Origin: JAXMBX01 sp046349635
Lineage (GTDB): Bacteria > Planctomycetota > Planctomycetia > Planctomycetales > Planctomycetaceae
DNA: 64,000 bases
Direction of reading: 5' to 3'
Assembly (NCBI GenBank): GCA_046349635.1
Contig: JAXMBX010000019.1
Coordinates: forward strand, 1 to 64,000
Shown here: positions 55,271-64,000 of the stretch, in pieces
Layout of the letters: the number at the start of each line of letters is the position of its first letter
Numbering within the stretch: the stretch's first letter is position 1
Made by a program: the position numbers and the translations under genes
Notes under the pieces: model-generated
Told to the model about the DNA's origin: nothing
The model's database searches: none
The model's input: only the letters and a program-made list of their open reading frames with translations

Positions 55271-58200
55271 ATGCTCCGGATTCGACTCGGCCTACTTCTC
55301 TTGTACATTTGCATTCTTCCGGACCTTCGTGCAGCGGAGCCAACTCCAGCCCGTGCAGGCCTGGAGATCAAAACCTGGAGTGACACAACGACGAAGGATT
55401 GGCTCTGGCGCGATGCCGCACATGGCAAATACGACGGTTCCGTCTCTCTGGAACAAGGGACGCTTCATCTGCGGGATCAGTCGAATGCCACGCCGGACTG
55501 GGCCGAGGCTGCTTATGAACACCGCATTTCCGCCTCTGACAATTTCGTCCTGGAGTTTCGCACACGCTTCCACAAGCTGGGGCTCACCGATGAAAACACC
55601 GGCCATCTTTCCACCATCCGCATGCTCTTCGGCGTGAATACTCCCAGTGGCCTGACGTCACTCGGTCTGAATTTTTCTCTCGATCGCTATAACCTCGGGC
55701 CGAATACCAAGGTACTTCGCACCGATCAGGACTGGCACACCTGGCGGTTCGAAGTGGATGCGAAGAAAAAACTCGTCGCCATGTCGCGCGACGGTGTTTA
55801 CATCTCCCTCCACGACAACGTCGCGGAACAGCCCCCCGGCATCCGCATTCAGGTGCAAGGGAACAAGGACCACCTCGCCCATGTCGAAATCGCCGAACTT
55901 TCCATTCGCGAACTTCCTCCGCCTCCCCCGCTGGAGGTCCATCCCCCGCCTGTCTGGACGCAGGCGGAAATCCCCGCCGGCGATTGGCCCGCCTGGCGGC
56001 GTGACCGGGGCTTCTCTGGTATCTCCCCATTGATCGGCCAACCTGCTTCTCAACCCCAGCCCCTGTGGGATCTCGACGTCGGTCCTGCTCCCGTTGCCCC
56101 CGTCTGGATGGATCTCGATCATGACGGTACCCCGGAAATGCTCATCAGTCACTGGGGCAATCTGACCGCGTGGAAAACCAGCGGACAGAAACTCTGGGAG
56201 CAGCGTCTGGAATCCGCCACCATCTACGGCCTGCATGATCTCGACTCAGATGGCACGCTGGAACTCATCATCGGAGCCGGGGAAGCGTCTCGCATGCACG
56301 TTCTGAATGCCACCGATGGTCGGATTCGCTATCTCTGTCCGGAATTTCCCAATCCCGGCGTGGGAGCGATACGCATCGCGAAACTCAATCCCGCTCTCAA
56401 GGGACTGCAGGCGGTCGTGTGGTCTCATAAGCACGAAGTTGGCTTCTGTCTCTCGTTCGCGGAAGGGATCGAAAAGGCCAAGGTCGAATGGAAGTTCGAC
56501 TGGAAGAAGACTTTTTTCACCCCTCTGGTCGCTCTCGCGGATATGGATCACGATGGGGATCTCGATCTCGTCGCCGCAACCTACAACAACGTCTTCGTCT
56601 TCGACGGTCGCACGGGGAAAAAGCTCTGTGAACTGGAATGGAACTGTGGCCGTAACTACGGCTCGATGGTGCTCCGTGATCTCGATCACGATGATTTTCC
56701 GGAGGTGGTGATCCTGGCCGATAATCTCCGCGAACACGTCGCTGTCCTCCACAACGAGCAGGGGAAACAGCTCAAGCTCCTCTGGGATCGCTTTTATGAG
56801 CAGAATTATCCCAATGATTTTGTATCGTTGAGTATCCTCACCAACGGCGTCGAGGATTTTGACGGCGACGGGCGTTTCGAAATCGCTTATGCGGTGTGCG
56901 ATGACCGCACCGACAAACTCTGGCACACATTGATCGTCGATGCCCTCACCGGTGAAACCAAAACCGATCTGGCAGGTTGCTACCTGTTCGGGGCCACCCT
57001 CCTGGCAGACAACAAACCCGTCTTGTTTCTCACGCGACCCGAAAGTCGCCAGGAATTGAAACTTGACCAGGTCTCTGTCTGGCATTGCCGGCAAGGGAAA
57101 TGGGATCGGCACTCCGAGTTCCCCTCCGGCCAGCCGCTGATCACCACGACGCTGCTCGATTTCGATCTGCATCACTGGTCGCAGAAAAGCGGCATTCAGA
57201 CCGGGACTCCGCGTGCTCTGGCGAAACGATTTGGCTCGGGAAACTCTGCGGAGGGAATTCTGCTGCAACGCAAAGCCCCTCCCCAATTGGAATGCGTCGC
57301 CTGGGAGGCTAGCGCCGGTTGGAAGTCCCGCTGGCAATGGGGCCTGGGAACCGATCCCGCTGCGCGTCCTTTGAATGTTTCGGTACTGCACTCGGGTGAT
57401 TCTGTGCCCCACTTCTGGCGTGAAGTTCCAAATGGTGACGTCGAGGCGGTCTCCGTCACAGGAAAAGTCGATTCCCGAATTTCGCCACGCGCCGGGACAA
57501 TCACAGTCCCCATCTTCGCCCGGCTGGGATCAGGTCAGATGCCATCGATACTTTTCTTTGATCCTGCCGGAAAGCTCCAATGCTACCGGGCCGAGAAGGG
57601 AGAGGAAAAACCTGTCGCAGTCTGGAATCGTGCCGGAGTGGGGATCTGGTCGATGTATACCCCTCTTTCCCAGCCGTTGGGAATTCCCCTGGCCGTCAAT
57701 GTCGACCGGGATCCGGACTTGGAAGTCCTGATCGCCGAGAAGCCGAACAAACTTCTCGCCCTTGATTCTAATGGCCACGTCAAACAGACCTGGACCTTTC
57801 CCGCCCTGCCTCAGCAGTGGTCCATCGGAAACTTCGATGGGGATGAATATCCCGACCTGCTGGTGACGTATCCCGTCGGCCCGATCATTGACGTCGATAC
57901 CGTCGCCTTTAGCGGCAAGGATGGAAAACAACTCTGGAAATGCCATTGCGGCAACGGCCCGATTGCCATCGTCGATTTGAACGGCGACGGCCTGGATGAC
58001 GTCCTGACCCGCGACTTGTATGAACGGCGCACCCTCGACGGTCGAACCGGCCGGGACATTCAGCCCATTCTGATGCAGGCGGGGTTGCACACTCCGCTGC
58101 TCCCTCCCCGCACGCCGGGTTCCCCCTATTCCGGAGTCGCCTGGGGTGGCGGAAACTATTCCATCGGGGCGGAATCGAAAGACGGGGCGAAACTTTGGTG

Positions 58201-58642
58201 GCATCCCACCACCGGCATCGGCTCGGCGGGAATCGCACACGATCCTGAACAGGTCTGGAATGTCGCCGCCCTCACCTCCGGCCAGATTTACGAACTCCCC
58301 TCGCTCAAAGAGCTTCCCAGTCCAGATCGGGAAATTCGCTCTTTCGACTGGCAGACAGGAACGCTTCGCTGGTTTCATTCGCTCGGTAGTACCACCCAGG
58401 GGCTGACCGCTGCCGATCTGAACGGTGACGGCTCTCACGAATTCCTGCTCGGCACCAACGATGGCCGGCTAATGGCACTGAAAACCTCACGGAATGCCAC
58501 GCAACGAATCCTCTGGCAGCGGAACCTGCCTGCCGCCCTCGGTGTCCCCATTGTGTGTGACCTCAACGGGGACAATCAGCCTGAGATCCTCGTGAGTTGC
58601 GCCGACGGTCGCCTGTACGCTTTCAGTCTCGCTGAGAAGTAA
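55271..58642 (+). CDS. Large exported FG-GAP/VCBS-type repeat protein
   Basis: 1123 residues from ATG 55271 (GAGGT 5 bases upstream). Signal peptide (1-22), an N-terminal concanavalin-like/LamG-type beta domain (about 35-215), a Pro-rich linker, then two propeller-like halves rich in D-x-D-x-D-G calcium loops (DLDHDGTPEMLI, DLDSDGTLELII, DMDHDGDLDLVA and later DLNGDGLDDVLT, DLNGDGSHEFLL, DLNGDNQPEILV). These are the FG-GAP/VCBS signatures of planctomycete cell-surface proteins. Likely a large secreted, calcium-stabilised protein; binding partner unknown. Confidence 0.88.
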   Translation: MLRIRLGLLLLYICILPDLRAAEPTPARAGLEIKTWSDTTTKDWLWRDAAHGKYDGSVSLEQGTLHLRDQSNATPDWAEAAYEHRISASDNFVLEFRTRFHKLGLTDENTGHLSTIRMLFGVNTPSGLTSLGLNFSLDRYNLGPNTKVLRTDQDWHTWRFEVDAKKKLVAMSRDGVYISLHDNVAEQPPGIRIQVQGNKDHLAHVEIAELSIRELPPPPPLEVHPPPVWTQAEIPAGDWPAWRRDRGFSGISPLIGQPASQPQPLWDLDVGPAPVAPVWMDLDHDGTPEMLISHWGNLTAWKTSGQKLWEQRLESATIYGLHDLDSDGTLELIIGAGEASRMHVLNATDGRIRYLCPEFPNPGVGAIRIAKLNPALKGLQAVVWSHKHEVGFCLSFAEGIEKAKVEWKFDWKKTFFTPLVALADMDHDGDLDLVAATYNNVFVFDGRTGKKLCELEWNCGRNYGSMVLRDLDHDDFPEVVILADNLREHVAVLHNEQGKQLKLLWDRFYEQNYPNDFVSLSILTNGVEDFDGDGRFEIAYAVCDDRTDKLWHTLIVDALTGETKTDLAGCYLFGATLLADNKPVLFLTRPESRQELKLDQVSVWHCRQGKWDRHSEFPSGQPLITTTLLDFDLHHWSQKSGIQTGTPRALAKRFGSGNSAEGILLQRKAPPQLECVAWEASAGWKSRWQWGLGTDPAARPLNVSVLHSGDSVPHFWREVPNGDVEAVSVTGKVDSRISPRAGTITVPIFARLGSGQMPSILFFDPAGKLQCYRAEKGEEKPVAVWNRAGVGIWSMYTPLSQPLGIPLAVNVDRDPDLEVLIAEKPNKLLALDSNGHVKQTWTFPALPQQWSIGNFDGDEYPDLLVTYPVGPIIDVDTVAFSGKDGKQLWKCHCGNGPIAIVDLNGDGLDDVLTRDLYERRTLDGRTGRDIQPILMQAGLHTPLLPPRTPGSPYSGVAWGGGNYSIGAESKDGAKLWWHPTTGIGSAGIAHDPEQVWNVAALTSGQIYELPSLKELPSPDREIRSFDWQTGTLRWFHSLGSTTQGLTAADLNGDGSHEFLLGTNDGRLMALKTSRNATQRILWQRNLPAALGVPIVCDLNGDNQPEILVSCADGRLYAFSLAEK

Positions 58643-58645
58643 GCG

Positions 58646-58681
58646 TTACTTCACGCAGTACTGTTATTTGACGCAGTACAG
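58646..58681. repeat. Tandem 18-bp duplication of a gene end
   Basis: Two adjacent 18-bp copies (58646-58663 and 58664-58681) match at 15 of 18 positions. On the minus strand the inner copy is the last codons of the PQQ gene (L-Y-C-V-K-stop) and the outer one reads Q-Y-C-V-K-stop just after it. Confidence 0.7.
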
Positions 58682-59995
58682 CGTGTTCTTCGTCCGGATC
58701 AGGAGGCGATCCCCGGCAATCGCTGGAGTCGCCAAGGCCATTTCCTCCAGGGGATTCGTCGCCACGATATTCAACTTCTTGTCCGGTGCTACGACGAACG
58801 TCTCTCCATCTTCATTCAGGCAAAACACCTTGCCGTTCGCCGTCCAGGGAGATGCCGTAAACGCCGTCGCCGCCCCCAGCCGGGTCTTCGGCATGATCTC
58901 CGCCCCGGTCAGCGCGTTGAAACTCGCCAGCAGGCCCCGGTCGTACAGCACATACAGGGTCTCGCCGACGATCACCGGCGTGGGGTGATACGGCCCCCCC
59001 TGCGGAACGCTCCAGGCGATCGATTCGTTACTCGTCTCCATCGGCTTCAGGCTGATATCTCCCTTCCCGCCGGGACGGATCGCATAGATCGGTCGGACTT
59101 TGTCCGCCACGTAACCGGAGGCCACATACAGCAGTCCATGCGCCGCAATCGGAGTCGGGATGCAGTTCGTGGAATTTGGCCCCAGTTCCCACAGCAACTT
59201 CCCCTCCAGGTCATAAGAGCGGATCTTCCCGGTCCCCGCAGTCACGATTTCGGTTCGTTGCGGGTTCTCCCACACGAAGGGCGTCGACCAGGTACTCCGC
59301 TCCTTGCGCGGCGTTTTCCAGATGTCTTTCCCTGTGGCCGCGTCCAGGCAGAGGAGGTAGGAGTCCTTCTCGTTATCGTTCACAAGGTACAGTCGGTCTT
59401 TGTGGAGGGTGGGCGAGGCCGCCGGTCCCCAGCCGAACCGCGTCGGAACCTGTTCCCAGTCACGGGACCATTTCAAGTTTCCGTCGTTGTCGTAGCAATA
59501 CAGCCCCACATTCCCGAAATTCGCATACACGTACTTCCCATCCGTCACGGGAGTCTCGGAGGCGTAGCTGTTTTTCAAATGGACGGTGGACAAGGGCTTC
59601 CCGGAATGGGCCTCCTTCTGCCACAGGATCTTTCCGCTCGACAATTCCAGACAGTACACCAGCCAGTGATGCACCCCCTCCGGCTTCGTCCCCGCCAAGT
59701 CCTCAATATAGAGTCCCTTCCGCGGCTCACGTCCGGGCGCTTCGCTCGTCACCGTCGTCAAGAACACCCGGTCTCCGGAAACGATGGGGGAAGACCACCC
59801 CTTGCCGGGGATCGCCTGCTTCCAGGTCACGTGTTCACTCTTTGACCACTTCTCGGGAAGCGGCGTGGTTCCCGCCGTCCCCGCGCCGGCTGGCCCTCGG
59901 AATTGCGGCCAGTTGGGTTCCCCCGCAGCCAGAAAGGTGCATGAACTTGCGATGAGACAGAGACTTGTGATGCAGTCGATCCATGTCGCGCGCAC
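58664..59995 (-). CDS. Exported PQQ-like beta-propeller protein
   Basis: 443 residues. Signal peptide (1-24, ending LAAG), then PNWPQFRGPAGAG, the family start, and blades with LELSSGKILWQKE, LDAATGKDIWK and YDLEGKLLWELG. This is a third propeller of the same family in the window and is intact. Its stop codon is followed by a tandem 18-bp copy of its last six codons. Function unknown, presumably periplasmic or surface-located. Confidence 0.88.
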   Translation of the reverse strand: MRATWIDCITSLCLIASSCTFLAAGEPNWPQFRGPAGAGTAGTTPLPEKWSKSEHVTWKQAIPGKGWSSPIVSGDRVFLTTVTSEAPGREPRKGLYIEDLAGTKPEGVHHWLVYCLELSSGKILWQKEAHSGKPLSTVHLKNSYASETPVTDGKYVYANFGNVGLYCYDNDGNLKWSRDWEQVPTRFGWGPAASPTLHKDRLYLVNDNEKDSYLLCLDAATGKDIWKTPRKERSTWSTPFVWENPQRTEIVTAGTGKIRSYDLEGKLLWELGPNSTNCIPTPIAAHGLLYVASGYVADKVRPIYAIRPGGKGDISLKPMETSNESIAWSVPQGGPYHPTPVIVGETLYVLYDRGLLASFNALTGAEIMPKTRLGAATAFTASPWTANGKVFCLNEDGETFVVAPDKKLNIVATNPLEEMALATPAIAGDRLLIRTKNTLYCVK

Positions 59996-60455
59996 GTGAC
60001 ACCTCTCGTTAGGGGCAATCGAGTAAAAATCCGTGCCTCCAGTATCCGATGGAACTTCGAATTGCTCAATCGAGGAAACTTTGTTCTCATAAACTTAGGA
60101 ATTTCGATACCTGATGCTCGAGCGGTAAGTACGCATCAGGAGACGGAGTTTTCTCCGCGGCGGTGACCTTTGTGAATGTCGCCGAGGGGGAGGGGTAGCA
60201 ATATGCCAGAAGAGGCAACTCCTAGTGTGTCTATTATGCGACTTGTTTATGTGTCTCGTAATAACCATAAACTAGAGACTGTCGTTTCCCGCGAGCGCGG
60301 GAAAATCTCCCACACGCCTTAAAAAGTCGTTGCAGTGATGTCCCGAACTTCCCAATCTTCGCGCTGCTATTAATCTCCTCCGGTTTTTCGTCGGCAGATG
60401 AAAATGGCAAAAGGGGAACCGGTTCTCCCGCCGAAAATGCCCCGGCAGACGCACC
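59996..60455. other. Intergenic region with two inverted repeats
   Basis: No credible gene. Holds an 8-bp inverted repeat CCTGATGC/GCATCAGG (60110-60117 with 60133-60140) and an 8-bp stem TTTCCCGC/GCGGGAAA with tetraloop GAGC (60285-60292 with 60297-60304). A minus-strand frame over 60234-60692 has composition unlike real genes. Confidence 0.45.
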
Positions 60456-60940
60456 ATGCGACGCACCGAAAAGTCCCCGTGGTTTCAGCTGTCCAACCTG
60501 CAGAAGTTTCAGGGAGATTTCCGTAGAGTCCGAATTGCATTCGACTTGAAGCGGGAAGGTCCCTCGCCACTTGGAACGGTGGACCTCGTTTTGATTGTTC
60601 GGATCCGTGAAGGGAGGATTTCCGCTCGCCTCAACCCTTTTTCGCCCCTGAATCAAGAAGTGGCAGTGGAGCTTGAGGGGAGAGATCGTCACAGTTCACA
60701 TTGGAAGCGAATGCGGATGCTTTTGACGACATGGAGGTCTGGATCGAACAGAGAGAGCATCTCTCTCTTCCGGAACAGTCGGCCTGAAAATCTCAAACTC
60801 CGTCACCCGCGGCAAGCTGGGAGAATCCTGGCTCCTGCGTCGCTGGACACCGGCCGAGGAGCAGGCGTTCCGCGAGCTGGAGAAAAAGCCGCCAGCCACC
60901 TCCCGCGCCGCCCGCCGGCTATCGGCTTGTCGAAGCGGAC
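60456..60940 (+). pseudogene. Frameshifted N-terminal part of the Tudor-repeat/L7L12 gene
   Basis: Coding-like pieces continue from one to the next in changing frames: RRVRIAFDLKREG... to about 60675, then QFTLEANADAFDDMEVWIEQREHLSL to about 60775, then KISNSVTRGKLGESWLLRRWTPAEEQAF to about 60890, then PPAGYRLVEAD leading into the intact frame at 60941. Composition and continuity suggest the real gene starts near 60456 or earlier and has three indels. The start codon of the intact part (60941) is then internal. Confidence 0.55.
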
Positions 60941-62005
60941 ATGAAGCTCCTGCCCGGCATGCCGGTCCTCGCAGGCTGGATGGGGGAATGGATCCCTGCG
61001 GAGATCATCAGCGTCCGTTCCGATCATTTCCTCCTGATTAAGTATTCTCCACCCCGCAAGGAACTCCTGGTCCGCTCCTCTCCCTGGGTCGCCATCGACA
61101 CCCCCACGCTCGAGGCCGGGCAGAAGGCCCCCTCCAACTTCAAACCGAGCGTCCGCACATTGCCTCAGGGGTTAAGACCCCTGCCCGATGACTTGGAACC
61201 CGTGACGGAATCGACACCGCTGGTGCCGGGAACTCCGTTGAAGGCCGAGCGTGGATTGGAATGGGAAGATCTGACCGTTGCAGAACTCCGGTCCAATGGC
61301 CATGTTCGGGTCTACCGGGACAAAATCCCCTCGGCCGCTGCGACGGACATGGATCGGAACGCGCTGGCGATCAGCCGCACCACTTTGGAACAGTTGAAAC
61401 AGCCTGACGCGGTGAAGAAGTTCAAGGAGAAGGCCGAATCCCTGGAGAATTCCATTGAGCGGAAGGCCGCACTGCGGCGTTCCCGCAAACGCTATCCCAT
61501 CACCCTCTCCTTGCCGGACGACACGGAGAAGGTGACGCGAGACATGGCCCTTGAGGTTGGCACCCCCTTGGCCGCCCAATGGGGACAGAGTTGGTACGAC
61601 CTCACCGTGAAGGGGCTGAATAAGGATGGCACGGTCTTCGTCCACTGGAACAAATTCAGCGACCATTGGGATGAAGATCTGGAACGGGACGACTTGATTA
61701 TTTCGAAACGGGAATTAGCCAGGCTCAAGCCCGCTGCCCCTGCGATGGATTCGTCGCAGCCGCCTCCCTCCAGATCCTCGTCGCAGGTGGGGCGTTATCG
61801 GGTTATCGTGCGGGAAATCGGCCCCCACAAAATCCAGGTGTCGAAAGTCGTCGCGGAACTGACCGGGCTGGAATTAAAGGATGCCCTCGATTTTGTGGAA
61901 GCCCTTCCTTTTCCCGTCAAGCAGAATTTGACCAAAACCGAAGCCGAAAAGGTTCAGAAACAGCTGGAAGAGGCTGGGGCAAAAGTTAGTTTGGAACTAA
62001 AATGA
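60941..62005 (+). CDS. Tudor/Agenet-like repeats fused to an L7/L12 C-terminal-like domain
   Basis: 354 residues as sequenced. Three repeats of a small beta-barrel: 4-54 (LLPGMPVLAGW), 95-153 and 205-263 (VGTPLAAQWGQSWYDLTVKGL). The last two share a 73-residue unit starting LPDD-x-E-x-VT and ending IS-x-x-x-L-x-x-LK, reminiscent of Tudor/Agenet modules. Residues 286-354 (VIVREIGPHKIQVSKVV...GLELKDALDFVE...LEEAGAKVSLELK) match the ribosomal L7/L12 C-terminal domain. This domain recruits translation GTPases in ribosomes, but here it is on an unrelated scaffold. Cytoplasmic by appearance. True start is likely upstream. Confidence 0.75.
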   Translation: MKLLPGMPVLAGWMGEWIPAEIISVRSDHFLLIKYSPPRKELLVRSSPWVAIDTPTLEAGQKAPSNFKPSVRTLPQGLRPLPDDLEPVTESTPLVPGTPLKAERGLEWEDLTVAELRSNGHVRVYRDKIPSAAATDMDRNALAISRTTLEQLKQPDAVKKFKEKAESLENSIERKAALRRSRKRYPITLSLPDDTEKVTRDMALEVGTPLAAQWGQSWYDLTVKGLNKDGTVFVHWNKFSDHWDEDLERDDLIISKRELARLKPAAPAMDSSQPPPSRSSSQVGRYRVIVREIGPHKIQVSKVVAELTGLELKDALDFVEALPFPVKQNLTKTEAEKVQKQLEEAGAKVSLELK

Positions 62006-62131
62006 GACTCGCTAATCGGCATCTAACGGTTTAGGATAAAGTCCTCATTTTTTTAACATCATTTCGCGACGTCACGTAACGGATCGTGTGGGCCGAGTGG
62101 TATGGAGCCGCTCCGAGGAGTTTGAGAACAG

Positions 62132-64000
62132 ATGGAGTTCCTGGCCGCAAATCCTGTCATTCTTGCAGCCCTTCCTCTGGGGGCTGGGGCTGCCATTGTA
62201 CTCACCGCATTCGTCCTGATTATTGCGGCAATTTTCGGTGGCTTTTTGTTGATCTTGAAAATTGCGGCCGGAATTGTGGCCAATGTGCCGGTTACAAGTG
62301 GAGACGCACTCCGCATTCTCTTCCGCAGCTGCTGGAGAGGCCTTGTCGCCGTTGTCCTGTTTGGCATTCTGGTTGTTGCTCCTCTCAAGGCGATCCTCGG
62401 CTCTGCCGGAGTGAATGAGGACCAGGCCTTGTTCGTGATGATCCCTCTGGCAGTGGTAATGGTCTGCCTGGCGATCGCCGCGTTTGCGGAAGCTATTGCA
62501 AACACCCTGGGAGTGAGTTTTGGCCAGGGCGTGCAAATATTTCTTGTGACGCAGCTTCCTTCCCTTTGCTTGACGGGCATCTCTCTCGCCGTCAATGGGA
62601 TTCCCACTCGCGGCGATTTGCCGAATCAGACGGTGGGTGGAGCTCGACAGCAAGCGCAACAGCAGGCTGATCAGCAACAGGGAGGACAACGTCTAATCGC
62701 TCCCGTCGTCAGCGACGCGGTCGTGATTCCCGGCGAGAATTGGCAGAAAGGGGAGCCTCTCCTCAGTGAACAGGAGGTCAATCTCAGCGCACCGTTGCAT
62801 CGCCACGCAAACTCCCCCTGGATCCGTTTGTCCAACCTCCGTCAAGCTGCTCCCAACTGGCAGAAGGTAATGGTCGATTACCAGCGGGAAGGGACGCTTG
62901 ATCCCGAGAGCAAAATCTTCCTGGTCGTGAACCAGGCTCGTCAGCAGGTTCAGTCCCGCATCCCTGTCCTCCTGAGAACGGGAACCTTTCGCGAGGATGA
63001 TTCTCCTTCAGCCACGAATCGCGATCCCTCCAGCGAACCGGTCGAGGTCTGGCTCGAGCAGGAGGATGAGTATGATGGAGCGACGTTGCGGACGAAGGTT
63101 TCAAATTCCGTGATCTCCTCCGGCTCTCCACAACATCTCGCCCGGCAGTGGCGGAAATCGGAATATGAGCATCTGCAACGGGTTCTGGCGCGCCCCAAAG
63201 CTCCCCGTCAGGATCCGCCCGGATTTTCTCCTGTTTCCAATGTCGGCCAGCTCTTCCCCGGTCTCCCCGTCCAGTGTTACACCCCCTCCGGCCGGCGTAA
63301 CCTGGAAGTAGTTGATACCCATCGTACCGATGGACGTTCTGTCTTGATCGGGGCCAACCTCAATGATCCGTCCCGGCGCGTCCTCTACGAAGCCGAACCT
63401 TCCGAACTCGCCGCCCGCGAATCCGACTTGACGGCCGGCAAGGAAAAATTCCAACCCGCTCTTCATGTTCTGCCCGGCGGGTCCTGTCCCGTTCCTGAGA
63501 ATTTTGCCGTCGTCGATTCCATGATGCCGCTTCTCAAAGGGACGCCGCTGCTGGCGGAAACCAATGGAGCCTGGAGGGATGCCACCGCTACAGAATCCTC
63601 CTCGGCAGAAAAGGTTCAGGTGCGCTTTGATTCCGGACTCGAGCAACTGCAACCCGTCACTTATTCCCGGTCGCAGTTGCTGATCTCGCCACAAACTCTT
63701 GAGTTGCTCAAATCACCGGATGCCGCTGATCGCCTGGCGGAACGGGCCAATGTCGTGGCCAAGGGAGTGAAGGTTGTCCCGTTCCCAGTCTCGCCCCATA
63801 GCCAGTATTTGCGCGTTCCGCTTAATGCCACGCGAGTGGAAGCGGATACTCCTCTCAAGAGTGGCACCAAGGTCTCCGTCTGCGTCCGCAGTGACTGGGC
63901 TGAAGCCACCGTCATGTCGGTCAAACCCGAAGATCCCTCGCAAGTGGTAATCCACATTTCCTCGCCTGATGCGGCGGATTTTCCCTACAGTGAGGTTTCG
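62132..64000 (+). CDS. Membrane protein with Tudor-like repeats (partial, runs off the window)
   Basis: At least 623 residues; ATG 62132, GAGGAG 11 bases upstream, no stop before 64000. About four hydrophobic segments fill residues 5-150, followed by a Gln/Ala-rich low-complexity stretch (about 168-187). The long remaining part contains at least three copies of the repeat found in the gene before it: near 374-430 (LFPGLPVQCYTPSG), near 465-530 (LLKGTPLLAET...LLISPQTLELLK) and from about 565 (ADTPLKSGTKVSV). Adjacent genes 126 bases apart sharing this repeat suggest a common role. Family not recognised. Confidence 0.8.
   Translation, partial: MEFLAANPVILAALPLGAGAAIVLTAFVLIIAAIFGGFLLILKIAAGIVANVPVTSGDALRILFRSCWRGLVAVVLFGILVVAPLKAILGSAGVNEDQALFVMIPLAVVMVCLAIAAFAEAIANTLGVSFGQGVQIFLVTQLPSLCLTGISLAVNGIPTRGDLPNQTVGGARQQAQQQADQQQGGQRLIAPVVSDAVVIPGENWQKGEPLLSEQEVNLSAPLHRHANSPWIRLSNLRQAAPNWQKVMVDYQREGTLDPESKIFLVVNQARQQVQSRIPVLLRTGTFREDDSPSATNRDPSSEPVEVWLEQEDEYDGATLRTKVSNSVISSGSPQHLARQWRKSEYEHLQRVLARPKAPRQDPPGFSPVSNVGQLFPGLPVQCYTPSGRRNLEVVDTHRTDGRSVLIGANLNDPSRRVLYEAEPSELAARESDLTAGKEKFQPALHVLPGGSCPVPENFAVVDSMMPLLKGTPLLAETNGAWRDATATESSSAEKVQVRFDSGLEQLQPVTYSRSQLLISPQTLELLKSPDAADRLAERANVVAKGVKVVPFPVSPHSQYLRVPLNATRVEADTPLKSGTKVSVCVRSDWAEATVMSVKPEDPSQVVIHISSPDAADFPYSEVS

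Noticed and set aside
60234..60692. Minus-strand open frame (152 codons)
   Set aside because: Composition unlike a real protein and it overlaps + strand pieces that fit the neighbouring repeat gene better.

Overview
The window reads as chromosomal DNA of a planctomycete (order Planctomycetales). This is inferred from gene content: a DUF1501 Tat-exported protein, several exported PQQ-like beta-propeller proteins of the WPQFRGP type, EF-hand and YHS exported proteins, an mraZ standing alone without a division cluster, and paired M50/HlyD membrane proteins. The DNA is GC-rich. I see no rRNA, IS element, prophage or CRISPR array.

Layout. 1-3040 (+): tail of a glycosyltransferase-like gene, mraZ with its own promoter and a four-repeat operator, a highly structured non-coding interval ending in a strong terminator (907-1150), a LarA-family gene and a small hypothetical gene. 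3198-13603 (-): a nine-gene type II secretion / type IV pilus-like operon gspE-F-G-H-I-J-K-L(PilM/N)-M(PilO) with no secretin gene. 14242-18607 (+): exported EF-hand, DUF1501, PQQ-propeller and small exported proteins. 18628-22281: an HExxH peptidase, tRNA-His, a tandem-YHS protein, a small c-type cytochrome, a 56-residue protein and a CAT-anticodon tRNA. 22430-28402 (-): DapA-family protein, a badly frameshifted DUF11-like membrane protein, a membrane protein, folE, a LON-domain protein and DUF309. 28530-29976 (+): nth and dcd. 29991-38541 (-): a MoeA-substrate-binding-protein fusion, a second moeA, an M24 aminopeptidase, trxB, an MFS transporter and an exported protein. 38702-43450: panB, an HD-GYP protein, gluQ, an orphan gene and a GGDEF protein. 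43520-46996 (-): a PqqD-like/M50/HlyD hybrid with a second HlyD-type adaptor. 47452-50631 (+): PQQ protein, LOG-family protein and a DacZ-like diadenylate cyclase. 50642-55091 (-): exported alpha/beta hydrolase, MFS and Gfo/Idh/MocA genes, probably a catabolic unit. 55271-59995: a giant FG-GAP protein and a convergent PQQ protein. 60456-64000 (+): two neighbouring genes sharing a Tudor/Agenet-like repeat. The first also carries a ribosomal L7/L12 C-terminal-like domain and the second is a membrane protein running off the window.

A theme across the window is single-base frameshifts at short homopolymers. They affect gspH, gspK, the first PQQ gene, moeA, the DUF11-like gene and the start of the Tudor-repeat gene, while most other genes are intact. 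They may be residual sequencing indels rather than gene death, so the affected proteins are described as reconstructed across frames. Signalling content is notable: a c-di-GMP synthase candidate, a c-di-GMP phosphodiesterase candidate and a c-di-AMP synthase candidate all fall within 11 kb.
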